From contig JAJNNY010000046.1 in the NCBI GenBank assembly GCA_022453515.1, positions 244,519 through 308,518 of the forward strand: DNA of 64,000 nt, read 5' to 3'. This document shows positions 37,783 to 49,991 of the stretch, in pieces. Numbering within the stretch: the first letter of the stretch is position 1; each line of letters begins with the position of its first letter. The notes beneath the pieces are model-generated. The model worked only from the letters and a program-made list of their open reading frames with translations. It was not told the origin of the DNA and made no database searches. The translations under genes were made by a program, and so were the position numbers. The DNA comes from Astrocystis sublimbata (lineage: Eukaryota > Ascomycota > Sordariomycetes > Xylariales > Xylariaceae).

Positions 37783-39412
37783 TTACGCCATCTCCTTTTC
37801 GTCAAATTTCACCTTCGCACTGTCGGATTGACTGTCGTCATCTGCCAACTCGCCTTGGGGCAGACGTCGAGCCATGGCTACGATCTCCCTGGGCGATGAT
37901 GCATCCCTGAACACGCTATTCAGAAGCTCCAAATTCCTGGTGGGGCTGTCAGTAAAAAGAAATCGAATGTGTGTCATTGGTAAGCATCGGGACATACCTG
38001 TTCATTGTCTCGGGGTACAAGAAGTAAACGCCGATTGGAATCAGAGCTGAGGTGACAGCGTAGATGATGTAGTAGCGGTATCCGATGGTGTTAAGTGCGA
38101 TGGGCGTGACAAGCGCGATGACAAAGTTCCACAGCCAGTGGTTTGCTGTTGAGATCGAGTTCATGGCGACACGGAGACGGACGGGGGCAACCTCTGTGCA
38201 GTAGAGGAAGTTGCCTCCGAGGAAACCAAGCGGGTAGAAGATGTTGAAGAGGAAGAGGAACAGCGCCGATACTATCGAGGAACTGTAGTTCTCGGATCCA
38301 AAGCTGGAGCTGACGGCGAGGGAGACCATGCACAGTGACATGCCAGTACCGCTGATCATGAAAACAGTCCGTCTTCCTAAGCGGTCAATAGCCCAGAAAG
38401 CGAGGAAGCAGCAGAGGAACTTCCAGGTCAGAGCGGCAGCGGCCAGAACTTTAGAGTTAATCGTCCCAAGCCCGAGGTTTTCCTCAAAGATGGTGGAGGC
38501 GTAGATGGAGATCAGACCACCGCCACAAGCTTGCTGGAAGAACTGGAGCGCGAAGCAGAGGCCGAATCGGTACAGGAGCTTCTCTTGGTCATCTTTCGAG
38601 AACATCTCCATGAGAGAAGCTTTCTTCTGGTCAGCTGAACTTTCAATGGCAGATTCTATCTGTGCCATCTCAGTCCGGAGGGCATGGTCAGTTTCAGAAA
38701 GGTTCCTCAGTGCTGCCAGATTCGTAGTAGCCTGCTCGTACTGTCCAACACTAGCCAGCCAACGCGGGGACTCTGGTAGGAAGAAGATAGCTCCAGTAAC
38801 AACTAGAGACGGTACGTTGGACACGGCCAGCGGTAGTCGCCACTGTAGACTGGAGTTCTTGATGAAGTAGAAGGCAAAGTCGATCCAGTTGCTCAGTGCG
38901 TATCCAAGACACATGAAGAGTCCCGTCGTGATGACATCTCGCCCTCTATGGGAAGCCGAGGAGCATTCGGCTAGCCAGACTGGTATGGCAACACTGAATT
39001 GACCGACACCGAAACCCAAGATAACACGTCCGATGACGAATTGGATGAGATCGTATGAGGCAGTCTGGAGGACCTCGCCGATGATGGTGAGTATGGCAGC
39101 CATAAATATGGTCTTGCGCCTTCCCAACCTGTCTCCAACATTGAGGCAAGAAAGAGCACCCAGAAGTCCTCCTATCTGATAAGAAGCAATGACAGCTCCC
39201 TTACGGATCGAATTCGTGTCCAGTTCAGCACCTTCAACGTCGAGTGTGTTGAGCTGTGGAAAGACGGAAACGAAAGACCTCAGCGACGCGAGAGGCCCAA
39301 GACCGGACTGGTTGTATCCAAAAACGGTGAAGGCCGGTCCCACGATGAGGGCGATCATCGCGGCCCTGAGGGCACCGCCTCTAAGGCCCATGAATGAAGA
39401 GTGTGAAGACAT
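37783..39412 (-). CDS. MFS sugar transporter family protein
   Basis: Two exons: 39412-37998 and 37945-37783, giving 525 residues. The intron (37997-37946) has a GTATGT donor and a GACAG acceptor and joins ETMN to SPTRNLELL in frame. The protein shows about 12 hydrophobic segments and the sugar-porter motifs: GDRLGRRK after the second or third segment, GRVILGFGVGQFSVAIPVW, PESPRWL near residue 215, DRLGRRT near 350 and a terminal PET motif. These proton-coupled symporters carry hexoses, pentoses, polyols or quinate across the plasma membrane; the exact substrate cannot be read here. The short cytosolic tail (about 55 residues) is charged. It is the first gene of a gene-dense stretch with oxidoreductases and regulators to its right, so uptake of a carbon source used by those enzymes is possible but unproven. 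Confidence 0.9.
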
Positions 39413-41224
39413 GGTTGGTGCCGTACAGGGAGGTGAGTTAACAGTAGGGGATGTGGGCAGAAGTCTATTTCTTCCATGGGCTACGACATCTTCTTATAAT
39501 AATTAACCCCAAGGCCCCTCCATCACCAAAAACCCCACCCAGAGGTCTCGACTTTCCTCAGATACTGTACCGGGTGCCCTGGGGAAGGGCGGCGAGGGCG
39601 GCGAGGGCGGGGCCCCAACCTGGGATTTGCACACTATTACAGTATGTATATGCGGAGTTCTATCTCTGTCAACCAACAATCATGACGATACAAGCTGGTG
39701 GAGTCTCCAGTGTGGTGACTTTCCACTTACGTACTGTAGCTCTGCTGTACGCAATACGCATAGGCTGATAATGCTAGAAGCGAGAGCTCCGAGAGTCTCG
39801 AGAGTGAGCAACTAGGGATTAGTTCGGTAGTCGTTGTCTCTAGACCGATATCATGTGGACCAGCCCCCACGACGAGTGCACAATACGCGCCGCTGGGACG
39901 AAGAGGATCTTGTCCGAAAACAGGTTCACATTACGTCCGCGGCCGGGGTAGGGAAGATACGTTACTTTCAGGGTATGTGTATCACGAGGGCCTACCAGGG
40001 ACGTAAACATTCACCTCCATGACTAAAAGCAGTTCGCTTCGATGCCTGAGAACTATTCAGAAGCAGATACAATAGGGGCCCTGTCCCCGGAAACATTGTA
40101 TACGGTTATCTTGTGACAAATTGTGTGGGTTCAGTGTTGAGGTTGAGGGAGGACGCCGCCTTGACCAGCATGTACAAAGCCACTTTGGACGTGCATGTTT
40201 GGCGCGCATACGCAGATCGTCTTTCGAATTGATACTACTGTAATATCGCGCTCGTGCAAACGACTGAGCTCGTTGGAGATTGTTATGCAGTACTACGGTA
40301 TCACAAACTGAGAGCCGCGGAGCCTATTGAAGAATGAGGGCTTGCAGATGAAGAGGAACAGGTTAAGTGGGCGTCCATCGGCGCCAGGGTCTTCTCAGCT
40401 CTGGTGCATTTGACATTCAGAGTTCAGAGCGCACTAAGCCGCTTCGAAAATTAGGGGCCGAGAGCCTAGATCGCTTCAGGAAACATGATCATCTCCTCGG
40501 CATACGGCTCACTTTGTTGTCAGAAATGGAGAAAGAAGTCGGTCAATCGGAATGGAGATTGTGTTGATGATACAGGGTGCTGAACTTGGAAAGTGAAATG
40601 TATGTCTCACTATATACATATTCACTGGGTCTCGCTATAGTCACGAGATACTCTTATACCTATAGATTGATACAGGCACGACAGGCACCGGGGAAGCCGC
40701 TTGTGCAGGGGCTCATGCTTACCGTTTGTTTCCCAAAGAATAATTCGGTGACGTTGGTTCCACGATGTGGGAAGCAAACAAGCTTTGGCCAGCTAACCCA
40801 GCTCGTCCTAGCCGGCTCGGTCTCGGGACTGGGTTCGGTAGTCAAAAGAAACATCTTGGCACTATTGACACCATCCGAGCTGAGCTAACCATGTATGCAG
40901 ACTTATCATCAACTTATCAACTGAACTTCATCGCACCCGTGCCCTGCGTGTGCATACTCTAGCGCGAATTGAGACGTTTTCTTATGTATATTCTTCTATA
41001 TACACCCCGATAGTCCTTATCAATCATAATCAGAGCGGAGGTGTATCGTTGTCGGACCTTCGAGTTCCCGTTGCCCTTAATAAAGGAGAACATCTTATCT
41101 CCGTCAAGCACACTTCTCGGCCGACCCTCATCTTAAGCGGTGGCAGACAGAAATAACAGAGAGGCCCACCAGCATTCATGTTGCAACCGAAGACGGCTGT
41201 TCTTGCATTCACCTATAGAGAACA
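39413..41224. other. intergenic region, nothing recognised
   Basis: About 1.8 kb between the divergent transporter and Zn2Cys6 genes. No supportable gene; it must hold both promoters. A GGCGAGGGCGGCGAGGGCGG stretch lies near 39590-39610. Confidence 0.6.
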
Positions 41225-42091
41225 ATGGCTTCGCTCGCTTGTATCTCGTGTCGCGGAAGAAAACAGCGGGTAGGCTTGTGACACCCTCGCCTTTTTACAA
41301 CTCCATCGCAAAGGAAGCTAACAGTGCTGTGCTCGGCAGTGCGATCGTACGATGTAGGTGCAGCGATATGCCTGACAACACGAGAAATAGCTGACTATGC
41401 GGCATTACTGTACAGACCTTCGTGCATGCAGTGTGTGAGTGCCCAACAGCATTGCCAGTACCCCGAACAAAGTAAAAGGTATGTAGCATCCGGCGTATAG
41501 TCTATCCTACGATTAGATTGATTACTTACTTACCTGGGTTTTAGAGGGCTGCCAGCCGGTTTTTTGAATGCCATAGAGTCTCGCCTGCGAGAGACAGAAC
41601 TGGCGCTTTTCTATGCGCTTAGCGAGCTCCACGAGGGCATCGTGGAGCGCCGCGCTTATACCGGGCTTTCGGATCCTACCATCGAGCTCTCCCCGCACTT
41701 GAGCAAAAGCGACACTATGGAGATGTGGGCCAATCGACCGCTAGGAAACAGAACAGAGGCGAAAGTTTGGTATCGAGAACTCGACCAGAATCGACGAACC
41801 AGGGGTCCATTATCCCCAGCTTGTCAACTTGACGATGTGCAGTCGAGAACACCAGTGGAGAGTCACGCCAAGCCCGCCCCCAGCCATGACTATAGCATGC
41901 CAGAGTCTCAATCAGTGACCAGGCGTCGCACACAGTCTGGAGAGTCGAACACGTTGACCCCCACGGAAGCGGCGACGCATGTGACGATACCGATGGCTTC
42001 AGGTTCTAGCCTTAACACGCTTGCTGGCGAACATGTGCTTTCTGCTAGAGTGCAGGTAGTTCTAGAATCCTACCCAAATCTATATTTCTAG
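41225..42091 (+). CDS. short Zn2Cys6 (zinc cluster) putative regulator
   Basis: Four exons: 41225-41269, 41340-41353, 41416-41478 and 41545-42091, giving 222 residues. Joining them makes an exact Zn2Cys6 cluster, C-x2-C-x6-C-x6-C-x2-C-x6-C, within residues 6-36, followed by KRGLPAGFLNAIESRLRETE, an amphipathic helix that probably mediates dimerisation. Exon 2 is only 14 nt and carries the third Cys; introns 1-3 (70, 62 and 66 nt) have GTAGGC, GTAGGT and GTATGT donors. The rest (about 80-222) is polar, with no fungal-specific transcription-factor middle domain, so the protein is far shorter than a classical zinc-cluster activator. The 3' end is uncertain: a 36-nt candidate intron at 42056-42091 would remove the stop and extend the frame, but it is unusually short, so I keep the stop at 42089-42091. 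Confidence 0.68.
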
Positions 42092-43552
42092 CTCAGCGCC
42101 CCACGTGGAGCGTCGAAATCATCTGCGGCAGTCTCCAATGTTGCGTTTATAACAAGATGCGGGCCCGCGACCCAGTCGCATCTCCTCAACGAACAGGTGA
42201 GTGTGTTGATAATGTTTCTTCTCAGGTGGGGATTTTACAAACGCGAACGCGACGCCAAGGACAGCTGTAGCATCTGGAATCAAGCTGCATCTAAATAGGC
42301 ATGACAGTGGGTTTTCTGTCTATTTATTTTCGAACTGGACATCGCCATCATCATGATCATCGGCGAAAAGCGCGCATAGGAAGCCAACGTTAACTCCTTC
42401 TTGCAGCATCAACAGCTCCAGTAGAGGGCGCAAGCCTAAGTCGCGTCTCGGCGCAAATGCTCAAAGGGCTAAACCGATCACAATTCCCGAAATCTTCAAC
42501 GGCCAGTGAAGTCGAACACGACACAAGATTCCGCATTTCACCGCGATGTCTAAAGCTCAAGTGGCCCTCTGGTCTGATGCGAGCACGTCGTTCCCGCCCC
42601 AGCGCTCGGCGGCTCCCGTGTCGTTGAAAGTTGAGGATTGATGGCCGTTGCTACCCGAACGTGGCGGAGTGAGGTATGAGCACATGCTCTCTCGCCTCTT
42701 TCTATTATTCCGGCATCGCGACAGATGGTTCAGACAGATCGGTGGTATGGGGCAGGTCTCGCTTGCGCCCCCGCGTACAATTTTCTCGGGTGAATTGCGG
42801 GTCATTGACTTCTCGACCTCCAAGAGCACTTGGCGAAGGTGGATGAAACTGAATGTTGCTGTCTAGACCCTGATTTTCGAAGCTCCCAAGTACTTGGGGG
42901 CCGTGGCCCCTCTTGATGCCGATCGTGTCGTGAGCACATTGGGTACCATCATATGTGGTAGCTGCAAATGCATTCGCGCTTTTCGGGTAGGCTCATTGGG
43001 CTGAGATCAATCACTTTGAGCTATTTTGAGAGCTCCAACGCCGGAGTACCCCGAAACCGTAAGCCGGGCTTGTTAGACCTGCGCTTCTACATCCTCTATT
43101 TGGCGGATGAGGATTTTTACAAGGGTTCAGCAATCTTGCATACTTCGCAAAGAAAGCCCGATGCCAGATCTCGAGGGATAAAGGAGATTTTCGCCGGTTA
43201 ACTGAAAACCATGATAGAAGAAGTACCTAGCAGTCTTTCGCAATAGTCGAAAGGTGCAGACTATAGTACATGGGTATTATAATATCTCAGAGCCACTTGG
43301 CTCATCTTGTCCCTTGCCATCTCGATGTCCCTAGATGCTCGGCTTCCGGCCATGTGAGATTTCATATATCGGAAATCCCCGCTCAAGAGTTTGAAAGGCT
43401 CGAAAGCATACCAGTTCATACCACCTCGTATTTTCTATACCATCTCCCAACGTAGAAGAGCCACAGTGGTTTAGTCCTAAAGACTGCACGTGTGCAGTTC
43501 CGAGGACGCCAGACATGACAATGTCATACTACCAATGACTCTAGCGCAGAGC
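42092..43552. other. intergenic region, nothing recognised
   Basis: About 1.5 kb between the convergent Zn2Cys6 and membrane-protein genes. Small open frames lack domains. A possible extra 3' exon of the Zn2Cys6 gene at 42092-42271 could lie here. Confidence 0.55.
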
Positions 43553-44824
43553 CTATTCAGTCTCCTCGACGTTCGGTATCTTCATGGACTCGTTTCTCGA
43601 TAGCTCGTTCGGAGTTACAGCTTCCAACTCAGCGAGGTTGTGCTGCATCATCGAGGCCCGTGATCTTGATTTGGCTTCCAGCTCTGACTTCTTCCAAACA
43701 TAAGCACCCCTATTTTTCTCAGTGCCGTTCGTGCCCTCGAGTTCTGGTTTCAGCTGATGGATTCCATCTCCGTGGGGCCCCAGTATGTCGCCCTCAAGTT
43801 CAGCCCTGACTGCTGCGGCGTCGAGCTCTGGTTTGGTCGTTGAATGATAGGCTCTGCTTCCCTCCAGCTCCGGCTTGTCGATGTAATCCGCGGCTCTTTT
43901 CGTGACCGTTGGTTCATGATTTGCCTTTTCCGCTCTTCTTGCGCCACTAAGCCTTCGAATGTAGAAAAAAGCGAATATGGAGCCTAGAACGAACGCGAAA
44001 ATGACTCCTATGATGATTCCAATAGTGGCTGTCCTTGATAGCCTATGATAGTTGCGCAATAGGCCTGTAGGTTTGGGAGGTTCTGCTACAAGTGTCGGGG
44101 ATAAGGGAGACGAATCTTTGGTTTTTGAAATAGCTTCGGTATCAGTTATTTTGGTGGACATACTGGCTGCGAACGATGGTGAACCCATCCCCACGGAGAA
44201 AAATGTTGTCAAGGGGAGGCTCAGCCCAGTCAAGAGTATAGGCTGAGCTGATAGTTCGATCCTACCATTAGTTTTGCCAGCCGTCAATATGTGTTCCTCG
44301 CAAAGTTCGTCGAGGGATATTAGTGGTGTGTTTGATGTAGTTAGCCAGCACAAGCTATGTGCCCAGGTCATTCTACTATTAGTCATTCAAGCATTAGTAT
44401 TTTGCAACAGTGGACATTAGACATTATCTTACTCTGGACAACACCAAGCACCACTATGGACCAGGACACTGGTGACAGTAGTCATCCCCACGGGGCATAT
44501 ATAGCCAGGAGAGTAGGTAAGAACAGGAAATTCTGCGCTTGATCGAGGGTAACATGATAGAACGCTTGTCGGGGATTCCTCCGAATCTATGGCTGTCGCA
44601 CATGTAGAGCGTGTAAAAGCTTTGGCATAGGTAATTTTCTCAGGACCAACATCACCTGGATTCATGAAGAAGCTCGTACATTTTGGATCAGGAGTAAAGA
44701 GGGTCGTTAACGGGGGATGCTGCTGTGGGATCGATGTTGGAGTTAATGTCACCTCTATGGATATCGTTAACATCATTGTTGCTCCAATTTCGTCGATATT
44801 TCCTTCCTCTGTATCGTTGTCCAT
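43553..44824 (-). CDS. single-pass membrane protein with PELEG-like tail repeats
   Basis: Two exons: 44824-44433 and 44375-43553, giving 404 residues. The 57-nt intron (44432-44376) has a GTAAGA donor, a TACTAAT branch site and an AATAG acceptor. The N-terminal ~245 residues contain scattered Cys (a CTSFF segment, SCYPR, GYICPVG, AWCCP, SLCW), typical of a disulfide-stabilised extracellular region. One strong transmembrane helix (TATIGIIIGVIFAFVLGSIFAF) lies near residues 250-272, followed by basic YIRR, so the tail is probably cytosolic. The tail holds repeated Glu-Leu-Glu units: KPELEG twice, plus KPELDA, RAELEG, KSELEA and AELEA. No clear signal peptide precedes the first ATG. Similar fungal type I proteins are known to me only as hypothetical or possible cell-surface sensors. 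Function unknown; structure fairly secure. Confidence 0.75.
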
Positions 44825-46012
44825 ATCTTCTTTTGTACTTCACACAGGATGCACATCGCCGACAACACCTCAGAGAAAGGTAACTAGCTAGCTCGGTTCT
44901 AGCAGTCGTCCGTGCTTTGAACATTTGATGCTCATCGTGAGACTTTCGCAGGTCGGGAGTCAATGGATACGAATTTATTCGCTGCTGATCGAGATCAATT
45001 GATATGAAACCCCCAAGGATGGAAATTAGACTTCCTCTTCTTCTAATCATTGAGGATCCAAGTGGTAATCACTCACTTGCTCTTATCATCATTGAAACCA
45101 GCTCGACCCCCCCCCCCCCCCCCCCCCCCCACACAACAGCAGTGGAACTCGGCACAAATGATAGGGCAGAAAGGCATTGCGTATAGAAAATTGTCGTCGA
45201 ATTACATGCTCGGTGCAACTGCAAACCCTCCAACACTCATTAAATTTCCAGGGTGAAGTAGCTCTAGGAGCAGAACGTAACCTCAAGGAACGACTTGATT
45301 GTGCCAGGCTGAGGCTCAAGCGTACATTGCGAATGTAAGATACCTATATTGGCCCTGAGGACTCATGTTTGAGACATGACCTGCAATGGGCGGGAACAAT
45401 TGAGTCGTAGTAACTAATTGCGACTCAACGACAGCCCATCAAGGAGGCCGCTTGGGCGCAGAGGCAGTTTCTCCCATGAGTTGTTGTGGATTCGCCTCCC
45501 TACTTGTCGCCATAGCCCCCAAAAGGAGAGGGGGGCGGGTTTGGAGAACGTAGTACGTCGTTGCACATGCGTATTATTACAGGCCCCCGAATCTCAATCC
45601 TAAACATGATCTTCATGTATCAGCATCCGTACTCGTAGTATCGTTGCCTCATCATCCTATGCCAGTAGCCCGTGCTTAAATCAAGGCCTTCAATTTCCAA
45701 TCATTGATAACCTGGGCTGCCTCAGGGAAAGACCGAGATTCGCCTCAAACCGATCAAGGCAAAAGTTTGCCTTGCTGACAGTCGATGGGGGCCCTTCAAG
45801 GCGTTTCGAGGGTATCAGCACATGGATTCAATAGACAGCCGCATTAAACGAACACCGGGTCCCAGCATTATTCCTCAATCCTCTTTCTCATAGTTCTAGA
45901 GGGACATCCAAAGCTTCAATGAGATGAAAACTGTTAAACCAATCCATTCACGTCGAAGAATGTCTCATAATTTCATTGATTGATCAGCGTATCCCCGCTC
46001 CTTGCGATTCGA
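44825..46012. other. intergenic region with a 24-C homopolymer
   Basis: About 1.2 kb with no supportable gene. It contains the promoter of the single-pass membrane protein and the 3' flank of the rhodopsin-domain gene. GTACTCGTA occurs at 45629. Confidence 0.6.
45107..45130. repeat. poly-C homopolymer (24 C)
   Basis: An uninterrupted run of 24 C residues about 280 bp upstream of the ATG at 44824. On that gene's strand it is a G24 tract in the promoter or 5' UTR, able in principle to form a quadruplex. The exact length could be an assembly artefact. Confidence 0.9.
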
Positions 46013-47240
46013 TCATGCTGCGGGTTGTTCTAAGGCGACCGGTATATGCTCCTTCGTTGTTAAGCTCACTTTCCACTCGCGCATGATGGCAATCTTGTTT
46101 CCATTGCACTGAGCCTGTTGATCAGCGCTCGGGGCAACGACAATATGGCTCAGAGAACCATCGTCTGTGAGCTGCTCAAACTGATGTGGATAGACATGGT
46201 GTTTGTGCACATTGTCGGAACTGTTGGAGCTCTTTTTGCGACTGAAAATATCATGTCTGAATAGTTTGCGTAAGGCTGGTCTTATCGTTGGGAGGCAGGC
46301 ATTGACTACGCCAAGTGTGGGTTCCAGTATTGAATAAACCGAGATGCCAGTACCCGTATATGTTGGATCCTCAAGGTTCCAAGACAGAATTGACAGGATC
46401 CTCAGGAGCGAAAGGACGCAAATTCTAGAGAGGTCAGCCACCACGGAGTACTCGGAAGCGAACAAATTCCACTTACACCGCTCCAAGTGCAAACATAGCA
46501 CCAATTGCGAGTCGCCGGGCAAGGGGAATTTGTAATCCATATAACTTTGGCATCGGAAGAGCGACAATGATAGCATCGATCACGAGGTTCGTTACACCAG
46601 CTAGGAGATAAGCCAGGTTCTGGTTAGAGCATTGGCCGTCCGGTATGCTCTTGTCCCAATTATATTGGATTGGCTTGCATAAGAAGAACGTTTCCAGGAA
46701 GACGCTTAAGAAATAAGCAGCTGATATTCCCATCATGCCATAACAGATGCGAGAGAACTTCTTGCTGGGGAAGAGGATGGTATAGAGGGAGAGTGTAGAT
46801 AGCTTCACGCTCGTATTGGCCGCTGCCCAGAGTACCTCTCCAGGGACGAAAAACTAGGAACGCATTCTAATTAGTCTCATTCTGTTACCAGGTTACAATA
46901 CTTTCTCACGAGAGAATAAAGAGTCAGTATCTCAGGATGCGATGCCTCGAGTACTGCGGCATGAGCGCCTACAGCGCCAATGAAGGCGTCTAATGATGAG
47001 ATTTAGCTTCTGAGCACGATTGGCAGTTGTGCTTAATTATGATGCAAACCTACCTGCGAGACATAATGAAACGATGGCGGCAGCGAGTATAAGCGCTATT
47101 ATGGCCATATAGTCATTGAAAGCAAGGGGGTTTTTCTGTATTCTTCGTGACCAGAGGCGCAGCCCAAGTGCTAAAATGGCAAGAGGAGTACTTATCAACC
47201 CTGTGACAGCGACCTTCACACCCTCGATGGTGACACCCAT
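46013..47240 (-). CDS. rhodopsin-domain (PTH11-like) seven-helix membrane protein
   Basis: Four exons: 47240-47054, 46989-46910, 46853-46477 and 46424-46013, giving 351 residues. The three introns (64, 56 and 52 nt) have GTAGGT, GTGAGA and GTAAGT donors and keep the frame. Family features: TM1 (TPLAILALGLRLWSRR), the FNDYMAI motif starting TM2, VPGEVLWAAANTSVKLS before the kinase-like YTILFP segment, the extracellular CKPIQYNW..IPDGQC segment, NLVIDAIIVALPMPKLYGLQ in TM5-6, and SVYSILEPTLGVVNACLPTIRP as the final signature. The tail of about 95 residues is polar and cytosolic. Such integral membrane proteins (fungal rhodopsin domain) are expanded in Pezizomycotina; a few (Pth11) act as surface-cue receptors in plant infection, most are unstudied. 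No CFEM domain is present. The ATG at 47240 is the first in frame after upstream TTG/GTG codons. Confidence 0.85.
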
Positions 47241-48052
47241 ATTGTGGAGTACTGATGCGCGGAGAGGGTGAGAGTGGAGGACGAATACCAACGGTCAGAC
47301 ATCGACATACAGTCAAGTAAATACATAGTTCCTGCTAGTAGTATTTATAAGGAAGTAGCACGACCCCAAAGTCCGGATGAGCACAGCCGAGGCGAAGTCC
47401 TGAATCAGTGGCTTATGGCATGAGATCAAGATCAACCATGTAGGATTCAAGCTGAGATGCTGTGCAACCATAGAGGATTTGAGCTGAGGTGATGTATAAG
47501 ATGTTGGAGTCTCGGGAGCGCTTCTTAATTGTTACAATTTTACAGTTATTGTAGCATCACTTTGCTAGGTATTGCACTCACTTCTAATACGGTTGGCACA
47601 TGTGAGATCGTCAGAACTGTACTGCATTGGCCCTTTTGAGCGAGGCAATGCACTAAGAGCTGTGTACAAGACATACCTGAATGAGGAAATATGTAGCGCC
47701 AGCCTGCTTTTGAGGTGGTATTCAAATCGTACTCTATCGTATTACATCGCCACCCTAAACTGAGTTCCTCCCAAGGTTAGAATAGGCACCTCTATGGGGA
47801 AAAGTGGCTTTCTCAGCCTGCCCCCAGGGTAGTAATTGGTAAGTAGTTTGTCGCATTGGTGCTACCCGATGTCGCTCACTTCATAAGCCAGTGAATTAAT
47901 TCACTGGTGACGGAAACAAGCATCAAGTCTGCTCGGCAGAACCTTGCTTGAAGCGGGAATTGGGTTTCAGATTTGCTAAAACATAGCGTCTGCCCTTTTA
48001 CATAAACTACGATACTCTTCGTTTGATAATCCATTCTGTGTAATAATTATTA
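47241..48052. other. divergent promoter region
   Basis: About 0.8 kb between the rhodopsin-domain gene (-) and the GMC oxidoreductase gene (+). No gene seen. CAGTGAATTAATTCACTG near 47890 is a perfect 18-bp palindrome and a candidate regulator-binding site. Confidence 0.55.
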
Positions 48053-49944
48053 ATGCTCATCATGAGCGACGAGTCTTTTGATTTCATCGTAGTCGGAGGG
48101 GGCACTGCTGGAATCGCTCTGGCTGCCCGACTTGCAGAAGTACGCAGTCTAAGCATCCTCATACTGGAGGCTGGAGAGGACCATACCGATGACCCCCGAG
48201 TCAAGATCCCGGCATCCTATTCCGCACTTTTCGGCACAGAGATCGATTGGGGATTCCGAACCGTGCCCCAAGTACGTGCTCGTTAATCGTGGCCGAAGAT
48301 GAAACACTAACATACGTACAGTCAACACTCAATGGAAGAGCCATCAGCTTGAATCAGGGCAAGACCCTTGGTGGTTCTTCGTGTATGAATGCTCATGTTT
48401 ATGCCCCGCCAACACAAGCGGTTCTCGACGGTTGGGTCCAACTTGGAAATGTCGGCTGGGACTGGGATACCATGGGCGCCTATTATCGAAAAGCTTTTTG
48501 GCCGCCTGCACTGTCTGAAAAACTCAAGAGTTCAATTGGCATTGAACACTGGGGAGCGTATAGTGAGGCATCGTGCGGTCCTGTAAAGCTGTCATACCCT
48601 GGCAACCCAGCCCATCCCATTCGCAGACTCTGGGCTGAGACGTTCAAAGAATTGGGCTACCAAGCAAGAGTAGATCCTTGGATCCACGCTTCGGTTGGAG
48701 CTTTCAGCAACCTCGCAAGCATTGATCCCAAGACCAAGGAGCGGAACCATGCTGCAAAGGCATACCTACAATCAGCTCCCTCAAAACACCAATTAAAGAT
48801 CGTCGTCGGTGCGCGTGTTGATAAGATCATGTTTGAAGCTGGCGAAGTTCAACCCCAGGCTATCGGTATTCAGTATTATCACGAAGGGATCATCAAGAGA
48901 GTCAATGTACTCAAGGAGGTCATCGTCTCTGCTGGGGCCTTACAGTCTCCCAAAATACTCGAGCTATCTGGGATCGGCAACCCAGAGATCCTCGGCCGGC
49001 ACGGAATCGAGGTTGTCAAAAGTCTGCCCGGCGTCGGAGAAAACCTACAGGATCATCTCGTATGCGACATTTCATACGCAGCTATAGACGAACTGGAAAC
49101 TCTCGATAATCTTGCAGACCAGGAGCCTCGAACATTTGCCGATGCCGTGTCCAGATTTTCACAAAACTGCGAAGGCCTTCTGACATTAGCTGGTATCCAA
49201 ACGTTTGCCTATCTTCCCATCATGCATTCTCCCGCGTGGCCTATGCCTCACAAGTTCGTTGACCTGGTAAGAACCAATCGTCCCTTATATGTAACAACCC
49301 CAGACGAGGTCAGGGCGCAGAAGTATTATGAGATAGCCGAGAACATGCTCCTTCAATCCACACAGGCGTCTGGCGCGTATCTCACAGCTATTGGACAGAA
49401 CGCGGGCACGCCGGACCCTACTGGCATGCCGACGACGCCGCAGCCTGGCAATTATTTTACCATTGCTGCCGTGCTCGCCCAGCCCCTTTCTCGCGGGACT
49501 GTGCACATCGCATCCGCGGATTGCGCCGATGCACCTGACATTGACCCAAGATATCTCTCTCATCCCCTTGACGTTGAGGTTTTCGCCCGACATATCTCCT
49601 ATATAGAGACCATCGCAAAGTCTGCACCTCTCAGCAGTGTGCTCAAGCAGCCGCTGCAGCCAATCTCGCCACTGGCACACATGACTGATTTGGACTCTGC
49701 GAAGCGATACATGGAATGTCAGACTACCTCAATGTGGCATCCCGCCAGCACTTGTGCAATGCTGCCTGAAGAAATTGGAGGCGTCGTGGATCTCCAGCTA
49801 AAAGTTTACGGCGTCAGTAACCTCAGAGTCGTTGATGCTAGTGTGGTGCCACTGCTTCCACCTGGAAATCTACAGTCCACGGTATATGCGCTTGCCGAGA
49901 GAGCTGCAGATATGATTCTGAAAGCTCATCATAAAAGAATATAG
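48053..49944 (+). CDS. GMC-family FAD oxidoreductase
   Basis: Two exons: 48053-48271 and 48322-49944, for 613 residues. The 50-nt intron has GTACGT and TACAG borders and splits TVPQ from STLNGR. The Rossmann FAD motif VVGGGTAG lies at residues 13-20 with the ribose-binding LEAG near 38-41. GMC signature 1 is GKTLGGSSCMNAHVY near 88-102 and signature 2 is SAGALQSPKILELSG. The C-terminal catalytic pair is visible: H546 in WHPAST and N589 in PPGN, the His-Asn version. There is no signal peptide, so it is probably intracellular, unlike the secreted glucose oxidases and aryl-alcohol oxidases. GMC enzymes oxidise alcohols, choline, sugars or secondary-metabolite intermediates; the substrate is unknown. 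A second ATG at 48062 (MSDESF) is an equally good start. The stop is 47 bp from the stop of the convergent dehydrogenase gene. Confidence 0.9.
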
Positions 49945-49991
49945 GAGCTTTGCTGTATGTAGCTTCAATTCCAGATAGCTAGTACCTAGCC

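Noticed and set aside
42092..42271. Possible fifth exon of the short Zn2Cys6 gene
   Set aside because: It needs a 36-nt intron, below the usual fungal minimum, and adds a stretch without recognisable features. Kept only as an alternative.
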